Translations under genes and position numbers: made by a program
Part shown: positions 4,816-10,025 of the stretch, piece by piece
Layout: each line of letters starts with the position of its first letter
Numbering within the stretch: the stretch's first letter is position 1
Source: Planctomycetales bacterium
GTDB lineage: Bacteria; Planctomycetota; Phycisphaerae; SM23-33
NCBI GenBank assembly: GCA_030592655.1
Contig: JAUVIQ010000105.1
Coordinates: 1-10,025, forward strand
Reading direction: 5' to 3'
Length of the DNA: 10,025 nt
The notes under the pieces: generated by a model
Seen by the model: only the letters and a program-made list of their open reading frames with translations
Databases searched by the model: none
What the model was told of the DNA's origin: nothing

Positions 4816-6453
4816 ATGGCGATTGATGCGACAATCCTCGGCGAAATGTTTGTCCGCCTCGGCCAGGCCGGCAGCCGACGCCAACGCGCCGACACGCTGA
4901 GATACTACAGTCGGCTGTGCGGGGTAAGCGTTGCCCAACTGCGACGGCACGCGAAGCACGCCGGTGTTGATTTTGGATACGCTCAGCGGTCCGACGCCGG
5001 GCAAGCCCGCAACGAGGAATTCGCCACCGCCGCTGATATTGTCGCAAGCATGATCATCAAGAGCCACGGGGATATGCCGACGTGGGTGGCTATCGACCGG
5101 TGCATCAAGATCGGGTCAATCCCCGCCGATCTTGAATTGCCGGTCTATTATGTTGACCGCTACATGCGAACTCACGGCCTTGCCCGCAAGCCGTCCAAGA
5201 CGCCCGTCAGCACGCGGCGATGCAAGTGGGGCGAAGTCGGCGACACGATCCAGATCGACAGCACCAACTGTCAGCAGTGGTTTTTCGTCGAGCCGGACGG
5301 CTCAATCCGCTACACCAGGACCGGCGAGGTCTATCGCAACAAGCCCGCCAAGAGCAAACCCATCATCCGCTACGTCGCCACCGATCCGACCAGCGGCATG
5401 TTCCGCATCCGCTACTACCTGACCGACGGCGAATCCGCCGAGGTTACGCTCCAGTTTTTGTATCACATTATGAGCCGGGCCGAACACCCCGACAAGATGC
5501 CGATGGGCGGCGTCCCCAAGGTATTGATGATGGACAAGGGGCCGGGCAATACATCGGCGGCGGTCAAAAATCTCTGCGCCGAACTCGGCATGGATCACCG
5601 CACGCACGCGACCGGACATTCCCACGCAAAGGGCAGTGTCGAAGAGGCGATGATCCTCTGGCAGCGATCCTTTGAAAGCGAACTGCGACTCTGGCCGGCT
5701 GACAGCATCGACGAACTCAATGAACGGGCTTACCTGGCCAACATTGAATTTTGCGCCAAGCGAAAGCATACGCGGACTTCCCAGCCTCGTAGCGCGTTCT
5801 ACGCCGAGCACATCGGCGAGATCACGCTCCCGCCGACATGGGAGCTATTCGTCGAGGCCGCTACGACCACGCGCGTCCGACGGCGCATCAGGGGCGGGCA
5901 CCTGATCAGTTTTGAAGGCCGCGACTACTACGTCGGCGGTCTCGAAGGCGTCAAGACGGGTGATCGGGTCGAAGTGGCCAAGGCCGTCTTAGCCTGGGAC
6001 GACGCAACCTTGCCGATCCGTATCTATCACGACGATCAGTGCATCGTGGAGAACGCACTCATTAAAGATGATAGAGGCAACTACACAGATCAGCGGGTGT
6101 ATGAGCAGCGAACCGATGCGGTGCTGGATGCCCAACAACAGGATCGGGAGGTCCGCCTGGCATCGGAAATTCCAACCGAAGCGCCCAAGCCGCAGATCGC
6201 AGCCATCAAGTCATTCAAGATTCCCACAGCCAAACTGGTTGTCCGGCCCGCCCAGGCGGGTCCGACGTACCGACGCACACCGGCCCTGCTGAAACTCGCA
6301 GAACAGATAGGCCGCGAATTGTCGCGCTTCGAGGTCAACGGCCTCGGCTGGGGCAAAGCCGTTACGCAGCAACAAATTGAAACAGCCGCCGCAATGCTTA
6401 AGGGAGACACCACAAAGGCCGGTACGGAACCCGGCCAGGCAGCAGCGGGATGA
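4816..6453 (+). CDS. Mu-type DDE transposase (MuA analogue)
   Basis: 545 residues; MuA is 663, so this is shorter. The ATG at 4816 follows AAAAGG and is two bases past the previous stop; an upstream in-frame ATG would overlap that gene. The order is an N-terminal HTH-like region (about 20-55, SRLCGVSVAQLRRH), a second HTH-like region (about 85-125) typical ahead of an rve core, then the RNase H-like catalytic core with Asp148 (IQIDST), Asp240 (MMDKGPGN) and Glu276 (KGSVEEA). Spacing D240-x35-E276 is the classic DD(35)E. Residues about 355-420 (HLISFEGRDYYVGG...TGDRVEV) are the Mu-type C-terminal beta-barrel. The tail (about 450-545) should contact the ATPase. It cuts the 3' phage ends and joins them to target DNA. 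Catalytic residues are intact, so it is likely active. Its stop is 21 bases from the ATPase start. Confidence 0.92.
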   Translation: MAIDATILGEMFVRLGQAGSRRQRADTLRYYSRLCGVSVAQLRRHAKHAGVDFGYAQRSDAGQARNEEFATAADIVASMIIKSHGDMPTWVAIDRCIKIGSIPADLELPVYYVDRYMRTHGLARKPSKTPVSTRRCKWGEVGDTIQIDSTNCQQWFFVEPDGSIRYTRTGEVYRNKPAKSKPIIRYVATDPTSGMFRIRYYLTDGESAEVTLQFLYHIMSRAEHPDKMPMGGVPKVLMMDKGPGNTSAAVKNLCAELGMDHRTHATGHSHAKGSVEEAMILWQRSFESELRLWPADSIDELNERAYLANIEFCAKRKHTRTSQPRSAFYAEHIGEITLPPTWELFVEAATTTRVRRRIRGGHLISFEGRDYYVGGLEGVKTGDRVEVAKAVLAWDDATLPIRIYHDDQCIVENALIKDDRGNYTDQRVYEQRTDAVLDAQQQDREVRLASEIPTEAPKPQIAAIKSFKIPTAKLVVRPAQAGPTYRRTPALLKLAEQIGRELSRFEVNGLGWGKAVTQQQIETAAAMLKGDTTKAGTEPGQAAAG

Positions 6454-6474
6454 TGGAAACACGGAGTCAACATC

Positions 6475-7344
6475 ATGGAACTATCACGCAGATGCAAAGA
6501 GTACTGGGATTTTTCATCGTCGGTTACGCCGTTCGGTGAGCACATCGAGGCAGCCGAGGGCTTGTTCGTCTGGCCGGATTTCGACGGGGTCGTGGATCGC
6601 ATTGTCCACGCGATTAAGCGGCGGCAATTCCTTATCGTCGTCGGCACGGCGTGCAGCGCCAAGACAACGGCGTGGGCTGAAGCCAAGCGACGGTTGCGTG
6701 AAGAGGCCGTCGCCGCTCATTTCTGCCAGCCCCTTGGGTTGTCGCCACGCGATTACAATGAGCAGACGATCTACCGCGTAATCAAGTACGCTATCAGTCC
6801 GCCGGATGATAGTCGGGAAAACGCTTTCAAACGCAGCCGCGAAGGCCGGGCGATGCAGTGCCGGCAGATTCTGGAAAGCCAGAACGATCAGGACCATCCG
6901 GCCTGCCTGGCGATTAACGACGCGCACAATTGCCGCGTAAATTTCCTGATCATGTGCAAGCGGCTTTGGGATGATCTCTACGGCTTCGACCGACTGCTCT
7001 CGGTTGTCCTGATAGGTCAGCCTTCGCTGCTGTCCACGACTTCCGGTTATCCCGAAATCAACGAACGAACCGAGGTAGTCCGTCTGCCGGGCCTGGGCAA
7101 ATCGCTGGAGAAATATCTCCACCACGAATGCGCCCGTTGCGGCCTGGCGGAATTCCCGTTTGACGAGTCGGCGATTGAACAGCTCCGGCGACTTGCCCGC
7201 CCCAACTGGCTGGAGACGCGGGATCACCCGCTGGTAGTCAACAACGTCGTCAGCCGGGCGCTGCACGACGGTTGGAAGATTAAGGCCCAGGCCGTCAACG
7301 CTGATCTGATCGCCGGTGCCATGCGGGCGGAGAAGGTGGGCTGA
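6475..7344 (+). CDS. Transposition AAA+ ATPase (MuB/TniB/ExeA type) with altered P-loop
   Basis: 289 residues; ATG 6475 follows CGGAG. The N-terminus (GEHIEAAEGLFVWPDFDGVVDRI) matches the start of ExeA/TniB-type ATPases. The P-loop is G57-T-A-C-S-A62-K63-T64: the Lys and Thr are kept, but the Gly before Lys is Ala. The Walker B is CLAIND149-A, without the usual Glu after Asp. VVLIGQP (about 177-183) matches the 'GQP' sensor region of this family, and KYLHHECARCGLAEFPFD the following 'Y-x-H-R-L-x-x-A-G' segment. Proteins of this class bind target DNA, recruit the transposase and confer target immunity in an ATP-dependent way. ATP binding looks possible; hydrolysis may be weak. It directly follows the transposase and is three bases from the next gene. 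Confidence 0.88.
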   Translation: MELSRRCKEYWDFSSSVTPFGEHIEAAEGLFVWPDFDGVVDRIVHAIKRRQFLIVVGTACSAKTTAWAEAKRRLREEAVAAHFCQPLGLSPRDYNEQTIYRVIKYAISPPDDSRENAFKRSREGRAMQCRQILESQNDQDHPACLAINDAHNCRVNFLIMCKRLWDDLYGFDRLLSVVLIGQPSLLSTTSGYPEINERTEVVRLPGLGKSLEKYLHHECARCGLAEFPFDESAIEQLRRLARPNWLETRDHPLVVNNVVSRALHDGWKIKAQAVNADLIAGAMRAEKVG

Positions 7345-7347
7345 CTT

Positions 7348-7527
7348 ATGGACGCACAACAACAGATCGCAGAACTGCGGGAACAACTTCGGGCGGCCAG
7401 GTACGAACTCGATATGCGGGGTGAACTGATCGCACAAATGGAAGGCGAACTGTTCGGATTGAACCGCGAAATCGCCTACCTCGAAGAGAATAACGCCACG
7501 CTGGAAAGCACAAAGGTTAAATCATGA
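7348..7527 (+). CDS. Small coiled-coil peptide
   Basis: 59 residues with Leu, Ile and Met repeating in heptad positions over nearly its whole length (IAELREQLRAARYELDMRGE, then LIAQMEGELFGLNREIAYLE), so it should form a continuous coiled coil. It starts three bases after the ATPase stop with GAAGGTGGG upstream, and ends in an ATGA overlap with the next gene. Both ends fit an operon member. I know no specific family; it could be a bZIP-like dimer partner or a scaffold for an early phage protein. Confidence 0.7.
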   Translation: MDAQQQIAELREQLRAARYELDMRGELIAQMEGELFGLNREIAYLEENNATLESTKVKS

Positions 7528-7805
7528 CGACACAATTCAAGGAACCCATCGAGACCGTTGTGATCGCAATAAAACCGGAGATGCCGCTGGATGCGTTTCT
7601 GCAACTTCACCATCTGACCTTCTTCATGGAACTGATGGAACGCCTGCCGGACGGGCGCGTGGTTTGGGATTCGTCCGTCGAGGAAATGTACAGCGAGAGC
7701 GCGGCAAGGGCTGAATACGAAACCCTCCAGCGTGGATGGATTCAGGTCTGTATGGAGATACCCAGGATCGTTGTAGAGCAAATGAAGGAGGCCGGCCTGG
7801 CATGA
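7524..7805 (+). CDS. Hypothetical early protein
   Basis: 93 residues starting at the ATGA overlap with AAAGG about nine bases upstream. It is mixed alpha/beta: a strand ETVVIAIKPE, then helices (DAFLQLHHLTFFMELMERL), a turn PDGRVVWD, and an acidic helix (EEMYSESAARAEYETL). There is no membrane segment. I recognise no family. It is followed by the membrane protein gene with another ATGA overlap, and the AAGGAGG for that gene lies within its last codons, so the pair is translationally coupled. Confidence 0.65.
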   Translation: MTTQFKEPIETVVIAIKPEMPLDAFLQLHHLTFFMELMERLPDGRVVWDSSVEEMYSESAARAEYETLQRGWIQVCMEIPRIVVEQMKEAGLA

Positions 7806-8041
7806 CTGACTATACGGGCCATCAAATCGCAGAGATCGTCGGCTGGACCGTAACTGTTATTGCCGTTGCGGGCGTGATCTTCAACAACCACCGCCGCCGG
7901 GCATGTTTCGGCCTGTGGCTGATCTCAAACGCTTTGTCGGCGGGCCTGCACCTGCACGCGGGGATGTGGGCGCTGGCGACCAGGGATGCGGTGTTCTTCG
8001 TTTTGGCGATTCACGGATTTTTATGCTGGAGCAAAAAATGA
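7802..8041 (+). CDS. PnuC-like small membrane protein
   Basis: 79 residues, three hydrophobic segments (about 12-28, 36-53 and 57-75). The middle and last carry a pattern FGLWLISNALSAGLHL, then MWALATRDAVFFVLAIHG and W, similar to the small phage proteins annotated as PnuC-like (nicotinamide riboside transporter family, which is about three times longer). The basic loop NNHRRR between helices 1 and 2 suggests which side faces the cytosol. The short length argues against a full transporter on its own, though an oligomer is possible. Start by ATGA overlap and AAGGAGG upstream. The ATG of the next gene overlaps its stop. Confidence 0.65.
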   Translation: MTDYTGHQIAEIVGWTVTVIAVAGVIFNNHRRRACFGLWLISNALSAGLHLHAGMWALATRDAVFFVLAIHGFLCWSKK

Positions 8042-8550
8042 GCGAAACACGAACATGCAATCTGGGAGAACGTGAAGTCCTCAATGAGATTTATGAAGTG
8101 GCTCCGTCGTTACGGGTCGAAGGGATTCGCAACTGGTACGGCTATTTCGTGCATTGGGATGAGGTGCTGACAGCAATTTGTCAGGCATGGCCAGACGAAA
8201 AACATATCGGTTATGACCAATCGCCCCTTGAATTGGTCGTCCGGCTGATTAATGAGCGCGACGAATTGAAGGAGAAAAACGACATGAACCGGATTGCGGA
8301 TAAGCCACGACTCTACAGGATTGGCCACGAGGTAATCTACACGGGTCGGCAACTGCTGCTTGGCCTGCCACTTCACCCGGGCGGAAAAGTGATCGGGGCT
8401 TTTGTCGCATACCCACAGGGCAACCGTCGAATCCTCTACATCGTGGAGTTTGAAACGAAGATGAAGTTCGCGCTGCTGCCTGCACAGGTCCGGGCCAACA
8501 ACGCGCGGAACCGGCGGCGGTATTTGAACACAGAGACAAGGAGAACATAG
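8038..8550 (+). CDS. Two-part hypothetical protein with internal start
   Basis: 170 residues. The ATG at 8038 overlaps the previous stop and has GGAG eight bases upstream. The N-terminal 82 residues are helical and acidic and end in a coiled-coil-like NERDELKEKND. Residues 83-170 begin with Met (base 8284) preceded by AAGGAG at ideal distance, in frame, so a separate 88-residue product is likely too. That part (IGHEVIYTG, GGKVIGAFVAYPQG, ILYIVEFE, ALLPAQVRANNARNRR) is a run of short strands like an SH3-type small beta-barrel with a basic tail. I recognise no exact family. A fusion of two once separate early genes is one reading. Confidence 0.6.
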   Translation: MSETRTCNLGEREVLNEIYEVAPSLRVEGIRNWYGYFVHWDEVLTAICQAWPDEKHIGYDQSPLELVVRLINERDELKEKNDMNRIADKPRLYRIGHEVIYTGRQLLLGLPLHPGGKVIGAFVAYPQGNRRILYIVEFETKMKFALLPAQVRANNARNRRRYLNTETRRT

Positions 8551-8552
8551 GC

Positions 8553-8714
8553 ATGAACCTGAACCAATTTAAAGAGGCGTGCCGGAATCTGGATAGGCAA
8601 ATTGCATTAATGGGTAGCGCGATCAGGCGCTTCATGTTCTGGCTCATAGTTTTGATCGTTGTCACGGCATTCTGCGCCGGGCTGATGCTCGGCGTCATCC
8701 TGGGATCGCACTAA
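8553..8714 (+). CDS. Single-helix membrane peptide
   Basis: 53 residues: a short polar, amphipathic N-terminus with two Arg before the membrane (AIRRF), then one hydrophobic helix of about 22 residues (about 28-50, rich in I, V, L and F). AAGGAG precedes the ATG by about ten bases. The Arg pair before the helix suggests the N-terminus stays inside. Phages often have such peptides in the early region (for example kil or holin-like peptides), but nothing here identifies which. Confidence 0.62.
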   Translation: MNLNQFKEACRNLDRQIALMGSAIRRFMFWLIVLIVVTAFCAGLMLGVILGSH

Positions 8715-8758
8715 CAACCATCGGGGACCTTGAACGCAGGAATAGAAAGGGCACACAG

Positions 8759-9094
8759 ATGAACAGACAAGAACTCGCTGACGTGGTACTTGGGATCACC
8801 CAAACTCTGAACGACTCCGATCAGGTTTCCCCGGTTTTTCTGGATACAAATTTTCGCCGGGACTTGGGCTTCGACGATCTGGATTGCCTGCACCTTCATC
8901 TCCTCATCGAGGACAAACTCGACGTTAGTATTCCTGATGAGGACTGGCGGGACATAGAGGCGGTCGCACACATTATCGACTGGCTCATCCAGAATCAACC
9001 ATATTGCCCGCACTGCGACTGCTACCCATGCCGATGCGACGAGGTTGCCGCCGTTACCGAAGCGGTTGAACGGCAAGGTGTGGTAATTCATTAG
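8759..9094 (+). CDS. ACP-like protein lacking the carrier serine, with Cys-rich tail
   Basis: 111 residues, GAAAGGG eight bases before ATG 8759. Residues about 28-78 follow the acyl carrier protein fold pattern closely: D-x-x-F-RRDLG-F-DDLD (37-42), a helix LHLHLLIEDKLDVSIPDED (44-62), then IEAVAHIIDWLI. The conserved Ser of the DSL motif, where phosphopantetheine attaches, is Asp40, so it cannot be loaded in the normal way. After the domain comes CPHCDCYPCRC (Cys 83, 86, 88, 91, 93), an arrangement suited to metal binding, and an acidic end. It may be a binding module that mimics ACP in host lipid or modification enzymes, or a purely structural scaffold. The next gene, a sigma-like factor, is 33 bases away. 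Confidence 0.7.
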   Translation: MNRQELADVVLGITQTLNDSDQVSPVFLDTNFRRDLGFDDLDCLHLHLLIEDKLDVSIPDEDWRDIEAVAHIIDWLIQNQPYCPHCDCYPCRCDEVAAVTEAVERQGVVIH

Positions 9095-9127
9095 GACAAC
9101 GAAAACCCCACGGACGGGAAACTGGAT

Positions 9128-9703
9128 ATGACGCCGCGACAAAATGAACTGTTCAAAGAGCACCGCGATCTGTGTGAACGGGTCGCCAGGGAGATACACG
9201 GCAGGCACGGCACTATGAACGGCCTGGAACTGGACGATTACCGGCAACTGGCATTGATGGGCCTGTGCGACTCCATCATTAAGTACAGGCCCAGCCGTGG
9301 CAAGTTTGTCCGCTACGCTTACAAACGGATTCGCGGCTACGTCAGGGACGAAATCCGTAAGGCCGATGAAGTCGGGCGCAGTCGGCGGGCTGCCGGACAG
9401 CGAGGCCCGGTGATCAGCCTGGAGCATCCGGTCTTGAGCTCCGACGCTGATCGAATGGTTCTGCTGCGTGACCTTCTGACCTCACCCAAACACAGTGATC
9501 GCATGGCCACCTTCGACGCGATCCGATTAATCCTCGACGGCCTGGACCGTGACGCGAGATTCGTAGTGTTCCTGACGGAAGTAATGGAACTGCCTCAGGG
9601 CCAGGTCGCGTCGGTGCTCGGTATCGGCACGGTGCAAATCGGACGGATCAGAAAACACGCTTTGGAATATCTCCGAGGGCGAAAATCGCTCCTGGCCTGT
9701 TAA
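9128..9703 (+). CDS. Sigma-70-family factor (regions 2 and 4)
   Basis: 191 residues from ATG 9128 with GGGAA upstream. Residues about 34-88 are sigma region 2: LDDYRQLALMGLCDSIIKYRPSRGKFVRYAYKRIRGYVRDEIRK, with the 'A-x-x-x-I-x-x-Y-R-x-x-x-x-x-K-F-x-x-Y-A' core that binds core RNA polymerase and the -10 element. Residues about 128-186 are region 4, with an HTH (about 156-180, PQGQVASVLGIGTVQIGRIRKH) for the -35 element. A linker of about 40 residues has no region 3 signature. It sits near the end of the early region, where Mu has the middle activator Mor, so it may direct host polymerase to phage middle or late promoters. It could also be a DNA-binding regulator that only resembles sigma. Confidence 0.82.
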   Translation: MTPRQNELFKEHRDLCERVAREIHGRHGTMNGLELDDYRQLALMGLCDSIIKYRPSRGKFVRYAYKRIRGYVRDEIRKADEVGRSRRAAGQRGPVISLEHPVLSSDADRMVLLRDLLTSPKHSDRMATFDAIRLILDGLDRDARFVVFLTEVMELPQGQVASVLGIGTVQIGRIRKHALEYLRGRKSLLAC

Positions 9704-9739
9704 TCCACGGATGACAACAAAAATGAAAGGATTCAAATC

Positions 9740-10025
9740 ATGGCAAAGGTAACTGAAGTTGAACGGAATCGAAGGGCCGACAGCGTGCTCCGGTGCATCA
9801 CCGAAACCCCCGGCCTGTCGGCGGTTGCTATCGGGCGTCGGTTGGGCGGTGTAGATGCGCGTAGAGTACGTGAGCGAATCCACCAACTGCGGGCGCGAGG
9901 CAGTGCAATCGTGATCGGCGAGAGCGGCCACGGGTATTACCTGCTGGACACCATCGACGACGCAGAACGCAGGGCGAAAATTGTAAGGCTGCACCGGGAT
10001 AGATCACGGGCTTATCTGATCGACC
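9740..10025 (+). CDS. Winged-helix protein, cut by window edge
   Basis: The first 95 residues are visible; the frame is still open at base 10025. AAAGGA lies about nine bases before the ATG at 9740. Residues about 12-60 are a winged HTH (LRCITETPGLSAVAIGRRLG, DARRVRERIHQLRARG) with the wing AIVIGESGHGYYLL. A basic helical segment (AERRAKIVRLHRDRSRAY) follows. It is the last gene seen and probably another regulator. The full length and C-terminal domain are not visible. Confidence 0.72.
   Translation, partial: MAKVTEVERNRRADSVLRCITETPGLSAVAIGRRLGGVDARRVRERIHQLRARGSAIVIGESGHGYYLLDTIDDAERRAKIVRLHRDRSRAYLID

Noticed and set aside
6514..7437. A 307-codon open frame on the minus strand opposite the ATPase gene
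   Set aside because: It is antisense to a well-supported gene with recognisable ATPase motifs, has no family likeness of its own, and arises from GC-rich codon bias.
1..10025. CRISPR arrays, tRNA, rRNA or an insertion sequence separate from the Mu-like element
   Set aside because: No regularly spaced direct repeats, cloverleaf or rRNA-like stretches were seen; the only transposase is part of the Mu-type gene pair.

Overview
The window reads as the left (regulatory and early) arm of a Mu-like transposable phage or prophage in a bacterium of unknown identity. The main evidence is the gene order: a leftward repressor gene, a divergent rightward Ner/Cro-like gene, then a compact rightward series that includes a DD(35)E transposase of the MuA type followed directly by a MuB/TniB/ExeA-type AAA ATPase. 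No head, tail or lysis genes are visible, so the window stops before the late region. Coding DNA is fairly GC-rich, genes are tightly packed with many ATGA stop/start overlaps, and most starts carry clear purine-rich Shine-Dalgarno sites. Nothing in the sequence fixes the host phylum.

Layout. Bases 1-260 hold no gene. They contain a 40-bp near-perfect palindrome (25-64), two G-tract clusters that could form G-quadruplexes, and a small palindrome. From 261 to 1698 a leftward operon encodes, in transcription order, an HTH repressor (GTG start), a 59-residue LITAF-like Cys2/TM/Cys2 membrane protein, and an exported coiled-coil protein. These look like genes expressed in the lysogen. The divergent control region (1699-1810) has two tandem 22-bp imperfect repeats and a rightward intrinsic-terminator-like hairpin just before the early operon.

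The rightward early operon starts with a Ner/Cro-like HTH protein (1811-2071). It is followed by an antirepressor-type protein with a DNA-binding C-terminus (2071-2916), a winged-helix protein (2956-3327), two unknown small proteins (3324-3916), and, after a strong 11-bp dyad in a 69-bp gap, a DUF3102-like protein (3986-4813). The transposase (4816-6453) and ATPase (6475-7344) come next. The transposase has an intact DDE triad at D148, D240 and E276. The ATPase has an altered Walker A (final Gly replaced by Ala).

Downstream lies a semi-essential type region of small genes: a coiled-coil peptide, an unknown protein, a PnuC-like three-helix membrane protein, a two-part protein with a possible internal start, a single-helix membrane peptide, and an acyl-carrier-protein-like protein. 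In the last, the phosphopantetheine serine is replaced by aspartate and a Cys-rich knuckle has been added. Next are a compact sigma-70-like factor (9128-9703) and a partial winged-helix protein that runs off the right edge. My inference is that the sigma-like factor sits where Mu has its middle activator (Mor) and may carry the early-to-late switch.

The most unusual points are the serine-less ACP-like protein with a Cys-rich tail, the phage-encoded sigma factor, the altered P-loop in the transposition ATPase, the tandem-repeat operator with a leader terminator, the antirepressor gene carrying two GC-rich palindromes, and the large left-end palindrome with its G-rich neighbour.
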